Shown piece after piece: positions 28,003-37,241 of a DNA stretch of 64,000 bases. Below the pieces are notes generated by a model. That model searched no databases and had not been told where the DNA came from. It saw only the letters and a list, made by a program, of their open reading frames with translations. Source of the stretch: Caenispirillum salinarum AK4 (GTDB lineage Bacteria; Pseudomonadota; Alphaproteobacteria; Rhodospirillales; Rhodospirillaceae); assembly GCF_000315795.1 (NCBI RefSeq), contig NZ_ANHY01000008.1, forward strand, positions 124,001 to 188,000, in the 5' to 3' direction. The translations under genes and the position numbers were made by a program. Numbering within the stretch: position 1 is the stretch's first letter; each line of letters begins with the position of its first letter.

Positions 28003-28035
28003 TGGAAATGCCCGGGACGGACCCGGGCATTTCCA
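28003..28035. repeat. REP-like intergenic palindrome between the aminopeptidase genes
   Basis: Perfect 14-base inverted arms (28003-28016 and 28022-28035) with a five-base loop; the CCCGGG centre and ATGCCC arms resemble the palindromic intergenic elements common in alphaproteobacteria. No T run follows, so it is more a repeat element than an intrinsic terminator. The remaining 200 bases to the next gene hold several smaller GC hairpins and no supported gene. Confidence 0.55.
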
Positions 28036-28236
28036 CTTGGCTTAACGCCGGACGACGCGAAGAACAGAAACGTGTCGCCCGGCAAGGCCGGAGTCCTGAC
28101 GAACGCGAAGCGGACACTGGCCGCCGCGCCTTGTGGCGCGTGAGCCTGCGTGGCGCTTGGAGCCGAAGGCGTGCGCGGAAGCGCGCACGCCGCGGTGACG
28201 ACGATGTCAATCGTCGTCGCGCATTCCTAAGTCGCC

Positions 28237-29712
28237 TCAGCCCTCGAAGCTGTCGCGCACCATGCGGTCCAGCAGGCGCACGCCGAAGGCCGTGCCGCCC
28301 TTGGGCACGGTGGGCGCGTCCTTCTTCGACCAGGTCATGCCGGCAATGTCGATGTGCGCCCAGGGGGTGCCGTTCTTGACGAAGCGCTTGAGGAACTGGG
28401 CGGCCGTGATGGAGCCTGCCTCGCGGCCGCCGGTGTTCTTCATGTCCGCGATCTCGGATTTCAGCTGCTTGTCGTAGGCGTCGCCCATGGGCATGCGCCA
28501 GACCTTCTCGCCGCTCGCCTGGCCGGCGGCGAACACCTTGTCGGCCAGCGTATCGTCGTTGGAGAACAGGCCGGCGTGGTCGGTGCCCAGGCCGATGATG
28601 ATGGCGCCGGTCAGCGTCGCCAGATCAATGATGGCCTTGGGTTTGTGCTCCTTCTGGGCGTACCACAGCACGTCGGCCAGCACGAGGCGGCCCTCGGCGT
28701 CGGTGTTGATGACCTCGATGGTCTGGCCGTCGGCGGATGTGACGACGTCACCGGGGCGCGTGGCGGTGCCCGACGGCATGTTCTCCACCAGGCCGATGAG
28801 GCCGACGGCGTTGACCTTCGCCTTGCGGCCGGCCAGCGCCTTCATCAGGCCGGTGACGACGCCGGCGCCGCCCATGTCCCACTTCATGTCCTCCATGCCC
28901 GCGGCGGGCTTGAGCGAGATGCCGCCGGAGTCGAAGCAGACTCCCTTGCCGACGAAGGCCACGGGCGCGTCCTTCTTGCCCTCGGCGCCGTTCCACTCCA
29001 TGACGACCATCTTGCTCTCGCGGGCCGAGCCCTGGCCGACGGACAGAAGCGAGCCCATGCCCAGCTTCTTCATTTCCTTCTCGCCCAGCACGGTCACCTT
29101 CAGCCCCAGGTCCGCCAGCTTTTCGGCCTCCTTGGCGAAGCTTTCCGGGTAGAGGATGTTGGCCGGCTCGCTGACCAGGTCGCGGGTCAGGAACACGCCC
29201 TGGGCGACGGCCTCCAGCTCGGGCCAAGCCTTCTTGGCGGCACCCGAGCCGTCGGTGGCTACCGTCAGCTTGGACAGGCGCGGCTTGTCGTCCTTCTTTT
29301 CCGTCGTGCGGTACTTGTCGAAGCGGTAGCTGCGCAGCATGGCGCCGAAGGCCACCTGCGCGGCGGCGTCGCCGGCCTCGATGGCATCGACGGCGATGCA
29401 GGCCTGCTTGTCGTCGGCGAGGGCGGCATAGGCGTTGCCGCCGGCGTCCTGCAGGGCCTTGACGTCCAGGTCCTTCGCCGGACCGACGCCCACCAGCACC
29501 AGGCGGTCGAGGTCCGTCCCGCCCGGCGCGACCAGCGCCAGGGTCTGGCCGGCCTTGCCCTCGAACCGGCTGCCCTTGCGAGCGCGGGAGAGCGCGCCGC
29601 CGGTCTTGTCGTCCAGCTCCTTCAGCAGGGCCGTCGGCTCGGCCTCCTGCGCCACCAGGACGGCGAGCGCGCCGGAGTCTGGAACGGCGGGCTTGGCGAA
29701 GGAAATCTTCAT
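28237..29712 (-). CDS. pepA: Leucyl aminopeptidase (M17)
   Basis: 491 residues, canonical M17 PepA. Visible: KGVCFDSGGISLKPAAGMED (metal ligands), MKWDMGGAGVVTGLMKALAG, NTDAEGRLVLADVLWYAQ (catalytic residues), ATLTGAIIIGLG and WAHIDIAGM. Homohexameric cytosolic peptidase with two metal ions; some PepA proteins also bind DNA at recombination sites. The start at 29712 begins directly at the MKISFAKPA strand. A 271-base gap with the palindromic repeat separates it from the second paralogue. Confidence 0.95.
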   Translation of the reverse strand: MKISFAKPAVPDSGALAVLVAQEAEPTALLKELDDKTGGALSRARKGSRFEGKAGQTLALVAPGGTDLDRLVLVGVGPAKDLDVKALQDAGGNAYAALADDKQACIAVDAIEAGDAAAQVAFGAMLRSYRFDKYRTTEKKDDKPRLSKLTVATDGSGAAKKAWPELEAVAQGVFLTRDLVSEPANILYPESFAKEAEKLADLGLKVTVLGEKEMKKLGMGSLLSVGQGSARESKMVVMEWNGAEGKKDAPVAFVGKGVCFDSGGISLKPAAGMEDMKWDMGGAGVVTGLMKALAGRKAKVNAVGLIGLVENMPSGTATRPGDVVTSADGQTIEVINTDAEGRLVLADVLWYAQKEHKPKAIIDLATLTGAIIIGLGTDHAGLFSNDDTLADKVFAAGQASGEKVWRMPMGDAYDKQLKSEIADMKNTGGREAGSITAAQFLKRFVKNGTPWAHIDIAGMTWSKKDAPTVPKGGTAFGVRLLDRMVRDSFEG

Positions 29713-29869
29713 GGTGAGACGATCCTTGTGACTGAATGACCCAATGGAATGACGATGCCGCGCCGCTTGGGGCGCGGGAATACAACGTTTTTCCGACTGT
29801 ATCGCATCGGCGGGGGAAGGAAACCCCCGTCATGGCAGGTGGGCAACGCGCACGGCGTGCGCAAGAGGA

Positions 29870-31081
29870 TCAGGCCCCGCGCCGGTCCCGCGCGATAACG
29901 AACAGCGCGATGATGGAGACGGCCCCCAGCGCCGCCGCCAGCCCGTAGTCAGCCGACAGGTCCATGGCGGGGCCGGAAACGGCCGGCCCCAGCATCGCGC
30001 CGCCGGTATAGAAGGCCACCGCCGCCGCCGTCGCCGCCGGCACGGCGTTCCCCCGGCGGAAGACCACGCCCACATGGGTCATGGTCAACGTATAGAGCGA
30101 TCCGCCGACGCCACCCCACAGCAACGCCACCGCCCAGATGAGCCAGGGCGTGCCGGGTGTGAGCGCCAGCAGCCCCGCACCCATGGCCAGCAACACGGCC
30201 CCGCCCTCCATCAGCCGGCGCGGCGGAACCTTATCCGCCAACCAGCCCACCGGGTACTGCACGGCGATGCTGCCGACGGCGATGGCGGTGGGCATGAGGA
30301 CGGCGGTGAAGGCGCCGAACCCCAGGTGGGTGGCCTGAACGGTCGACAGCGCCGTCATGCCGTTCTCGAACACGCCGCCGACGATCCCCGCCGCCGCCAG
30401 TCCCGGCGCGGCGATCAGCACCGCCAGCACGCCCCGCCCGAGCCGGCCGGTCTCCACATCGGACGTTGCCCGCCGCTCCGGCCCCGCGCCGCGCACCAGA
30501 AGCGTCGGCACCCAGGCCAGAAGCTCCAGCCCCACGGGAACCCACAGCGCCTGCGCCGGGGCCAGCGTGAACACGGCCGGAATGGCGGGGCCGGTGGCGA
30601 ACCCCAGCCCGACGAGCGTCTGAAACAGGCCCGTGAGGCGGCCGATCTTTTCGGGCGGGGCGGATTCGGCGACCAGGCTGTCTATGGTCACCCACTCGAT
30701 CCCCGCCGCCAGCCCTGCCAGCAGCGCCGCCGCCGCCCAGACCGCAATGCCGTCCCCCAGCGCGAACCCCAGGGCGGCGAGCGTGGACAGCACCATGCCG
30801 CCCTTGATGGCCGCGACGGCCCCGAACCGCGCCCGTAAGGCCGGCACCAGCGGCGACATGAGCAGGATGCCCAGGTACGGCATCAGCGCGACGGCGGCCA
30901 CGGCCGATGCCGGCTCGCCCCGCGCCGTCAGCGCCACCGCCAGCACCGGCGGCACCAGCGACAGCGACACGATGCGGATGATATCGGCCGCGATCAGGCG
31001 CCACAGGGCGGCCAGCGGCAGGCGGGCAGGGGACACGGAAAAAGGGGCTCCCGACGGTTGCGGAAGCCCCTTCCTTGCCAT
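29870..31081 (-). CDS. MFS transporter
   Basis: About 403 residues with twelve hydrophobic helices; the conserved cytoplasmic loop reads PALRARFGAVAAIKGG and the second half begins near LIAAPGLAAAGIVGG. It resembles the YcaD/CynX-like group of major facilitator exporters; the substrate is unknown. Start may be 31087 or 31081 (two ATGs six bases apart). It lies 20 bases downstream of the AmrS radical SAM gene on the same strand and may be cotranscribed with it. Confidence 0.85.
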   Translation of the reverse strand: MARKGLPQPSGAPFSVSPARLPLAALWRLIAADIIRIVSLSLVPPVLAVALTARGEPASAVAAVALMPYLGILLMSPLVPALRARFGAVAAIKGGMVLSTLAALGFALGDGIAVWAAAALLAGLAAGIEWVTIDSLVAESAPPEKIGRLTGLFQTLVGLGFATGPAIPAVFTLAPAQALWVPVGLELLAWVPTLLVRGAGPERRATSDVETGRLGRGVLAVLIAAPGLAAAGIVGGVFENGMTALSTVQATHLGFGAFTAVLMPTAIAVGSIAVQYPVGWLADKVPPRRLMEGGAVLLAMGAGLLALTPGTPWLIWAVALLWGGVGGSLYTLTMTHVGVVFRRGNAVPAATAAAVAFYTGGAMLGPAVSGPAMDLSADYGLAAALGAVSIIALFVIARDRRGA

Positions 31082-31109
31082 GCCCAAGCGGAGAAGGACA
31101 GGGCCGCTT

Positions 31110-32204
31110 TTACGCCGCCGTCCCCAGATGCACCGGCCGGCGCTGGCGGCCCCAGGTGCCGGGGCGCGCTTCGAAGACGCCCGGAATGTGGGTGCCGCAG
31201 CTGCCGCAGTCGCCTTCCGGGGTCAGGTTCCAGCGGCCCAATTCGTACCAGTCGCGCTCGATCAGCAGAGCGTCGCAATGGGGGCACCAGGTGGAGCCGC
31301 CCTCGGCATCGTGGACGTTGCCCGTGTAGACGAACCTGATGCCCGCCGCCCTGGCGATGCTCCGCGCCCGGCTCAGCGTCTCCGCCGGCGTGCGGTGGAT
31401 GTCGCGCATCTTGTAGTCGGGGTGGAAGGCGGAGAAGTGGATGGGCACGTCGCCGCCCAGGTTCTCCATGATCCAGCCGGTCATGGCCTTCAACTCGTCG
31501 TCCGAATCGTTCTGGCCGGGGATCAGCAGGGTGGTGATCTCGAACCAGACGTCGGTCTCGTGCTTGAGGTACTTCAGGGTTTCCAGCACCGGTTCCAGCT
31601 CGGCGGTGCACAGCTTCTTGTAGAAGCCTTCGGTGAAGGCCTTCAGGTCCACGTTGGCCGCGTCCATCTTGCCGAAGAAGTCGGGCCGCGCCTCGGGGGT
31701 GATGTAGCCCGCCGTCACCGCCACGGTCTTGATGCCGCGCGCATGGCAGGCGTCGGCCACGTCCGTGGCGTATTCCAGGAAGATCACCGGGTCGTTGTAG
31801 GTGAACGCCACCGACCGCGCGCCCACCTGCTCGGCAGCGCGCGCGATCATCTCAGGACTAGCCTGGTCCTGCAGCTTGTCGAACTGGCGCGCCTTGGAGA
31901 TGTCCCAGTTCTGGCAGAACTTGCAGGTCAGGTTGCAGCCCGCCGTGCCGAAGCTCAGGATCGGCGTGCCCGGCAGGAAGTGGTTGAGTGGCTTCTTCTC
32001 GACGGGATCGATGCAGAACCCCGACGACCGGCCGTAGGTGGTCAGCACGATCTCGCCGTTCTGGGCGCCGCGCACGAAGCACAGGCCGCGCTGGCCGTCG
32101 TGGATCTTGCACAGCCGCGGGCAGACGCGACACTCCACGCGCCCGTCGGAAAGCTTCTGGAAATGGCGTCCGGTGACGGCCTCGGGGAAGGGGAGGTCGG
32201 TCAT
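31110..32204 (-). CDS. amrS: AmmeMemoRadiSam system radical SAM enzyme
   Basis: 364 residues. Radical SAM motif GTAGCNLTCKFCQNW; further Cys pairs at the N-terminus (CRVCPRLCKIHDGQRGLC) and in C-terminal CPHCDALL and CGSCGTHIPG segments suggest extra metal sites. This is the AmrS family, always linked with MEMO and AMMECR1 homologues. Reaction unknown. Start 32204 is nine bases after GAGGAGG; an ATG six bases upstream is too close to that site. It is divergent from the fused MEMO-AMMECR1 gene. Confidence 0.93.
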   Translation of the reverse strand: MTDLPFPEAVTGRHFQKLSDGRVECRVCPRLCKIHDGQRGLCFVRGAQNGEIVLTTYGRSSGFCIDPVEKKPLNHFLPGTPILSFGTAGCNLTCKFCQNWDISKARQFDKLQDQASPEMIARAAEQVGARSVAFTYNDPVIFLEYATDVADACHARGIKTVAVTAGYITPEARPDFFGKMDAANVDLKAFTEGFYKKLCTAELEPVLETLKYLKHETDVWFEITTLLIPGQNDSDDELKAMTGWIMENLGGDVPIHFSAFHPDYKMRDIHRTPAETLSRARSIARAAGIRFVYTGNVHDAEGGSTWCPHCDALLIERDWYELGRWNLTPEGDCGSCGTHIPGVFEARPGTWGRQRRPVHLGTAA

Positions 32205-32397
32205 GGGCATGGCCCTCCTCGGTGGCCCCGCCGTCCGCTGGTCCAGACCGGACCGGCGGCAAGGGCGGTGTTACAAAAGGTGAACGAGAGATGGCGCGAT
32301 GGCCCTGTTTCTGCAACGCCTGGACTGGTCGAATGGCACCCTTCGCCCTACCTTTCGCGTAAGATTTCCCAGACACCGTTCACGAGAGGAGCGCGCC

Positions 32398-33810
32398 ATG
32401 ACCCACATGCGCCCCGCGGCGGTGGCCGGCGCCTTTTATCCGGGCGACGCCGCCACCCTGACCCGCACCGTCGACGATCTGATGGCCGAGGCCCGCGCAG
32501 CCACGCCGGCCGAGACGCCCGTGCCCAAGGCGATCATCGCGCCGCACGCGGGCTATATGTTCTCGGGCCCCACGGCGGCGCTGGCCTATGCCCGGCTGGC
32601 GCCGCTGAAGGGGCGGGTCAAGCGCGTCGTGCTGCTGGGACCGGCCCATCGCGTGCCGTTCCGCGGCCTCGCCCTGCCCACCGTGGACAGTTTCGAGACG
32701 CCGCTCGGCCCGGTGGCCCTGGACACCGACGCCATCAACGACGTGGCCGAGCATGTGCCCGGCGCCGGCTTCTCGGACAAGGCGCACCAGCAGGAGCACA
32801 GCCTGGAGGTCCACCTGCCCTTCCTGCGCGCCATCCTGGGGCCGGAGCCCGAGGTGGTGCCGGTGTGCGTCGGCGATGCGAAGGCCGACGAGGTGGCGGC
32901 GCTGCTCGACCACCTGTGGGGCGGCGAGGAAACGTTGATCGTCATCTCGACCGACCTGTCGCACTTCCTGGACTATGACACCGCCCGCCGCGTCGACGCC
33001 GGCACGGTCGCGGCGGTGGAGCACCTGGACCCCTCGCGCCTGACCCACGAGAACGCCTGCGGCCTGACGCCCATGGCGGGGCTGCTCCTGAGCGCGAAAA
33101 AGCGCCGCATGTCCATCGAGACTCTGGACGCGCGGTCCTCGGGCGACACCGCCGGGCCGCGCGACCGGGTGGTGGGATATGCCGCCTGGGCGCTCTATGA
33201 ACCGCAGGCGCACCGGCCGGAGGCTGCTGATCCGGAAGCGTCGGTGGAGGACATGCTGCGGGACCACGGCGCGACCCTGACCGGCGTCGCCCGCGAGTCC
33301 ATCCGCCATGCGCTGTCGCACGGGCAGCCGCTGACGGTGGACGTCATGGCCCATGCCGCGCCGCTGCGGGCGAACGGCGCCTGTTTCGTCACGCTGACCA
33401 CGGGCTCCGGCCACCTGCGGGGTTGCATCGGCAGCCCCCAGGCCTGGCGCCCGCTGGTGCAGGACGTGGCGGAAAACGCCTACCGGGCGGCCTTTCACGA
33501 TCCGCGCTTCCCGCCGCTTATGGCCGGCGAACTGGCGGACCTGGGGTTGTCGCTGTCGGTGCTGACCCCGGCCATGCCGTTCCCGGTCGACTCGGAAGAG
33601 GACCTGATCGCCCGTGTCCGCCCCGGCGTCGACGGGCTGATCCTGGGCGACCGGGGCCAGCGCGGCCTGTTCCTGCCGGCGGTGTGGGAAAGCCTGCCCG
33701 ATCCCCGCGACTTCGTCCGGCACCTGAAGCAGAAGGCCGGGCTGCCGGCGCACCACTGGTCGCCGACGCTGACGGTGGAGCGGTTCACGGCCAAGTCCGT
33801 GAAGGGGTAA
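32398..33810 (+). CDS. Fused AmmeMemoRadiSam system protein (MEMO-AMMECR1)
   Basis: 470 residues in two domains. Residues about 3-270 are MEMO1-like (AGAFYPGDAATL, APHAGYMFSGPTAALAYA, GPAHRVPFRGLAL, and the HQQEHSLEVHLPFL His cluster that binds metal in MEMO1). Residues about 285-465 are AMMECR1 (RANGACFVTLTTGSGHLRGCIG, FHDPRFPPL, LGDRGQRGLFLPAVW). In many genomes they are separate genes. The start at 32398 follows an AGAGGAG site; the open frame upstream is not coding. Biological role of the trio is unknown. Confidence 0.94.
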   Translation: MTHMRPAAVAGAFYPGDAATLTRTVDDLMAEARAATPAETPVPKAIIAPHAGYMFSGPTAALAYARLAPLKGRVKRVVLLGPAHRVPFRGLALPTVDSFETPLGPVALDTDAINDVAEHVPGAGFSDKAHQQEHSLEVHLPFLRAILGPEPEVVPVCVGDAKADEVAALLDHLWGGEETLIVISTDLSHFLDYDTARRVDAGTVAAVEHLDPSRLTHENACGLTPMAGLLLSAKKRRMSIETLDARSSGDTAGPRDRVVGYAAWALYEPQAHRPEAADPEASVEDMLRDHGATLTGVARESIRHALSHGQPLTVDVMAHAAPLRANGACFVTLTTGSGHLRGCIGSPQAWRPLVQDVAENAYRAAFHDPRFPPLMAGELADLGLSLSVLTPAMPFPVDSEEDLIARVRPGVDGLILGDRGQRGLFLPAVWESLPDPRDFVRHLKQKAGLPAHHWSPTLTVERFTAKSVKG

Positions 33811-33890
33811 TGCCTCTCGCGTACTGACAACGGGCGCGGCGTGCGCTAAACCGGCCGGACACGTTCACCCTGCCCAGCCGGAGACCGCGC

Positions 33891-34679
33891 ATGCCGCTTC
33901 CCGACCCGAGCCTCGACCTCGCCCGCCTGCTGGAGGACCTGCGTCCCGTGGTCCGTGAAGCGGGGGCGGAGACGCTGAAGGTCTACAACAGCGACTTCGA
34001 GGTCTTTCGCAAGGACGACGCCAGCCCCGTCACCGCCGCCGACCGCGCGGCCGAAGCGGTGATCCTCGAGGCTCTGGCCCGCCTGACGCCTGACATCCCG
34101 GTGGTGGCGGAGGAACAGGTGGACGCCGGCAACATTCCCGACATCTCCGGCGGCGCCTTCTGGCTGGTGGACCCGCTGGACGGCACCAAGGAATTCGTCA
34201 ACCGCCGGGACGAGTTCACCGTGAACGTCGGCCTCATCGTCGACGGCGAGCCCGTGCTGGGCCTGGTCTACTGCCCCGTGCTGGACCGCCTGTTCACCGG
34301 CTGCGGTCCCGGCACCGCGACGCTGGAGGAAAGCGGCGAGCGGCAGCGCATCTCCGTGCGCGCGCCTGACCCCGACGGGCTGATCGTTCTGTCCAGCCGC
34401 AGCCACGCGAACTCGGAGGCATTGAAGGATTACCTGGGCGACAAGCCGGTGAAGCAGGTCATCAACGCCGGATCGTCGCTCAAGTTCTGCCGGGTGGCCG
34501 AGGGCGCGGCCGACATCTATCCCCGCTTCGGCCCCACCTGCGAATGGGACACGGCCGCCGCCCATGCGGTGCTGAACGCCGCCGGCGGATCGGTGACGCT
34601 GGTGGACGGGGCGCCGTTCCTCTACGCCAAGGACAGGTTCCTCAACCCGCACTTCATTGCCCGCGGAGCCCGCGCGTGA
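33891..34679 (+). CDS. cysQ: 3'(2'),5'-bisphosphate nucleotidase CysQ
   Basis: 262 residues, inositol-monophosphatase fold. Motifs VVAEEQVDAG, WLVDPLDGTKEF (metal-binding acidic residues) and CEWDTAAAHAVLNAAGG are the three lithium-sensitive phosphatase signatures. The enzyme hydrolyses 3'-phosphoadenosine-5'-phosphate to AMP during sulfate assimilation. The stop TGA overlaps the GTG start of the Sua5 gene by four bases, so the two are cotranslated. Confidence 0.93.
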   Translation: MPLPDPSLDLARLLEDLRPVVREAGAETLKVYNSDFEVFRKDDASPVTAADRAAEAVILEALARLTPDIPVVAEEQVDAGNIPDISGGAFWLVDPLDGTKEFVNRRDEFTVNVGLIVDGEPVLGLVYCPVLDRLFTGCGPGTATLEESGERQRISVRAPDPDGLIVLSSRSHANSEALKDYLGDKPVKQVINAGSSLKFCRVAEGAADIYPRFGPTCEWDTAAAHAVLNAAGGSVTLVDGAPFLYAKDRFLNPHFIARGARA

Positions 34680-35635
34680 GCCGCATCCGTCCCGCCGCCG
34701 ACGCCACGCTGGCCGAGGCCGGACGGCTTCTGCGGGATGGCGCGCTGGTGGCCTTCCCGACGGAGACCGTCTATGGCCTGGGCGGCGATGCCACCAGCGA
34801 ATCGGCGGTGGCGGGCATATTCGAGGCCAAGGGGCGGCCGCGCTTCAATCCGTTGATCGTGCATGTGCCCGACGCCGCCGCTGCCGCGCGTCTGGTGGAG
34901 ATGGACGACCGGGCGAAGGCGGTGGCGGATGCCTTCTGGCCCGGCCCGCTGACGCTGGTGCTGCCGCGCCGTGCCGACAGCGGCCTATCGCTGCTGGTGT
35001 CGGCGGGGCTCGACAGCGTGGCGGTGCGCGTGCCGGCGCATCCGGTGGCGCAAGGGCTTCTGCGTGCGGCGGGGCGCCCAGTGGCGGCACCCTCGGCCAA
35101 CCGATCGGGCGCCATCAGCCCGACGCGGGCGGCGCATGTGGAGGAAAGCCTGGGCGATCGGGTGGCGCTGATCGTCGACGGCGGGCCGTGTGCGGTCGGG
35201 CTGGAGTCGACGGTGCTGGACCTGACGACGCCCACCGCCACCATCCTCCGCCCCGGCGCCATCACGGCCGCCGACCTGGAACCGCTCATCGGACCCGTGG
35301 CCGAAAGCGGCGGCGAGGGACAGGAGGCCGACCCCGCCGCGCCCAAAAGCCCCGGCCAACTCCTCAGCCACTACGCCCCCGACCGCCCGGTGCGCCTGAA
35401 CGCGACGGCGGCCGAGCCCGGCGAGGCACTGATCGGTTTCGGCGGCACGGCGGGCGCGGAGGCGGACCTGTCGTCGGCGGGGGATGTGAAGGAGGCCGCG
35501 GCGGCCCTGTTCGCCACCCTGCGCGCCCTGGACCGGCCGCCGTTCACCGGCATCGCGGTGGCGCCCATCCCCGACGAGGGCCTGGGGCGGGCCATCAACG
35601 ACCGCCTGAAACGGGCGGCGGCGCCTCGGGCTTGA
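34676..35635 (+). CDS. L-threonylcarbamoyladenylate synthase (Sua5 type)
   Basis: 319 residues. The YrdC domain (about 1-190) makes threonylcarbamoyl-AMP for the t6A tRNA modification: FPTETVYGLGGDATSE, KGRPRFNPLIVHV, WPGPLTLVLPR and APSANRSGAISPTRA are typical. A C-terminal Sua5 domain follows a linker with SPGQLLSHYAP, which separates this type from short TsaC. The GTG start sits inside the cysQ stop; an in-frame ATG at 34544 would overlap cysQ deeply and is rejected. Confidence 0.93.
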   Translation: MSRIRPAADATLAEAGRLLRDGALVAFPTETVYGLGGDATSESAVAGIFEAKGRPRFNPLIVHVPDAAAAARLVEMDDRAKAVADAFWPGPLTLVLPRRADSGLSLLVSAGLDSVAVRVPAHPVAQGLLRAAGRPVAAPSANRSGAISPTRAAHVEESLGDRVALIVDGGPCAVGLESTVLDLTTPTATILRPGAITAADLEPLIGPVAESGGEGQEADPAAPKSPGQLLSHYAPDRPVRLNATAAEPGEALIGFGGTAGAEADLSSAGDVKEAAAALFATLRALDRPPFTGIAVAPIPDEGLGRAINDRLKRAAAPRA

Positions 35636-35726
35636 TGATGCGGGTGTAGCCAAGCCTTGCCCGCCGCCCGGACAAGGGCTAAATCACCTCCACGACGTTT
35701 TTCGCGCTGGAACGAGGGATAAGCCC

Positions 35727-37166
35727 GTGTCCGATCTTCTGGAACAGGCCGTCACGGCCGAACTGCTGGACCGCATCACCGAGGTCGTCGGGGCGAAGGG
35801 CATCCTGACGGCCGAGGACGACATGGCGCCCTTCATGGCCGAGGAGCGCGGGCTGTTCGTCGGCAAGGCGCTCGCCGTGGTCAAGCCCGCCACCGCGCAG
35901 GAAGTGGCCGAGGTGGTCAAGCTGTGCGCCGATGAGGGCGTGGGCATCGTGCCCCAGGGCGGCAACACCGGCCTGGTCGGCGGCAACGTGCCGTTCGAGC
36001 ACGGCCGCGAGATCGTGCTCAACACCTCCCGCCTCAACCGAATCCGCGACATCGACCCGGTGAATTTCACCCTCACGGTGGATGCCGGCGTGGTGCTGGA
36101 AACCATCCAGCAGGCCGCCGACGAGGCCAATTGCCTGTTCCCGCTGGCCCTCGGCGCGCAAGGGTCCTGCCAGATCGGCGGCAACATCGCCTCCAACGCC
36201 GGCGGGGTGAACGTACTGAAGTACGGCAACACCCGCGAACTGGTGCTGGGGCTGGAGGTGGTGCTGCCCGACGGCACCATCTGGAACAACATGAAGTCGC
36301 TGGGCAAGGACAACACCGGCTACGCGCTCAAGCACCTGTTCATCGGCGGCGAGGGGACGCTCGGCATCATCACCGGCGCGGTGCTCAAGCTGTTCCCCAA
36401 GCCCGTGGAGCAGCAGACGGCGCTGTGCGCCCTGGACGACGTGCACGACGTGACCCGTGTGCTGTCCCAGGCCCGCGCATTGTCCGGCGATGCCGTGACG
36501 GCGTTCGAACTGATCGGCCGGTTCGGCATGGACCTCGCCGACCGCCACCTGGACGGCGTCTCCGATCCGTTCGAGGCGCCGCATCCGTGGTACGTGCTGG
36601 TGGAGTTTTCCTCCTCGCGGCCCGACGCCAACCTCCGCGGCGCTTTCGAGACCTTCCTGGAAAGTGCTTTCGAGGACGGCATCATCGCCGACGCCGTCAT
36701 CGCCGAAAGCCTGGACCAGGGCAAGATGTTCTGGCGCCTGCGCGAAGGTCTGCCGGAAGCCCAGAAGCACGAGGGCGCGTCCATCAAGCACGACGTCAGC
36801 GTGCCGGTCTCCCGCGTGCCGGAGTTCCTGGACCGCGCGACCAAGGCCGTGACGGAGGCCATGCCGGGCATCCGCCCGTGTCCCTTCGGCCATGTGGGCG
36901 ACGGCAACATCCACTACAACCTGACCCAGCCCGAGGGCATGGACCCCAAGGAATACCTGGGTCACTGGGACGCCATGAACCGCATCGTCCACGACATCGT
37001 GGTGGACATGGTGGGCTCCATCTCCGCCGAGCACGGCGTCGGCCGCCTGAAGGTGGACGAGATCGTCCACTACAAGCAGGCGGAAGAGATCGAGATGATG
37101 CGCCGCATCAAGAAGGCGCTCGACCCCAAGGGCATCATGAATCCGGGCAAGGTGGTGCGGGTGTAA
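35727..37166 (+). CDS. FAD-linked D-2-hydroxyacid dehydrogenase
   Basis: 479 residues, GlcD/D-lactate/D-2-hydroxyglutarate dehydrogenase family. N-terminal FAD-binding PP-loop VPQGGNTGLVGGNVPFE, ALGAQGSCQIGGNIASNAGG, and GGEGTLGIITG; the C-terminal half has FGHVGDGNIHYN (metal ligands) and SAEHGVGRLKVDE. Oxidises a D-2-hydroxyacid and passes electrons to an acceptor; substrate unknown. Its stop is followed by a strong terminator, so it ends a transcription unit. Confidence 0.92.
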   Translation: MSDLLEQAVTAELLDRITEVVGAKGILTAEDDMAPFMAEERGLFVGKALAVVKPATAQEVAEVVKLCADEGVGIVPQGGNTGLVGGNVPFEHGREIVLNTSRLNRIRDIDPVNFTLTVDAGVVLETIQQAADEANCLFPLALGAQGSCQIGGNIASNAGGVNVLKYGNTRELVLGLEVVLPDGTIWNNMKSLGKDNTGYALKHLFIGGEGTLGIITGAVLKLFPKPVEQQTALCALDDVHDVTRVLSQARALSGDAVTAFELIGRFGMDLADRHLDGVSDPFEAPHPWYVLVEFSSSRPDANLRGAFETFLESAFEDGIIADAVIAESLDQGKMFWRLREGLPEAQKHEGASIKHDVSVPVSRVPEFLDRATKAVTEAMPGIRPCPFGHVGDGNIHYNLTQPEGMDPKEYLGHWDAMNRIVHDIVVDMVGSISAEHGVGRLKVDEIVHYKQAEEIEMMRRIKKALDPKGIMNPGKVVRV

Positions 37167-37192
37167 CCTCCCGCCTCAGGAAGACGTTGAAG

Positions 37193-37223
37193 AGGCGTCG
37201 GCCCAAGCGGCCGGCGCCTTTTT
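37193..37223 (+). terminator. Intrinsic terminator after the FAD dehydrogenase gene
   Basis: Eleven-base stem (37193-37203 with 37209-37219, one G-T pair), loop CAAGC, followed by five T. Good terminator; the following AI-2E gene starts only 18 bases later and would then need its own promoter or readthrough. Confidence 0.8.
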
Positions 37224-37241
37224 CACGCCCGGAGGCAAGCC

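Noticed and set aside
28045-28236. Possible small ORF between the two aminopeptidase genes
   Set aside because: Arg-rich, no ribosome site; explained by several GC hairpins.
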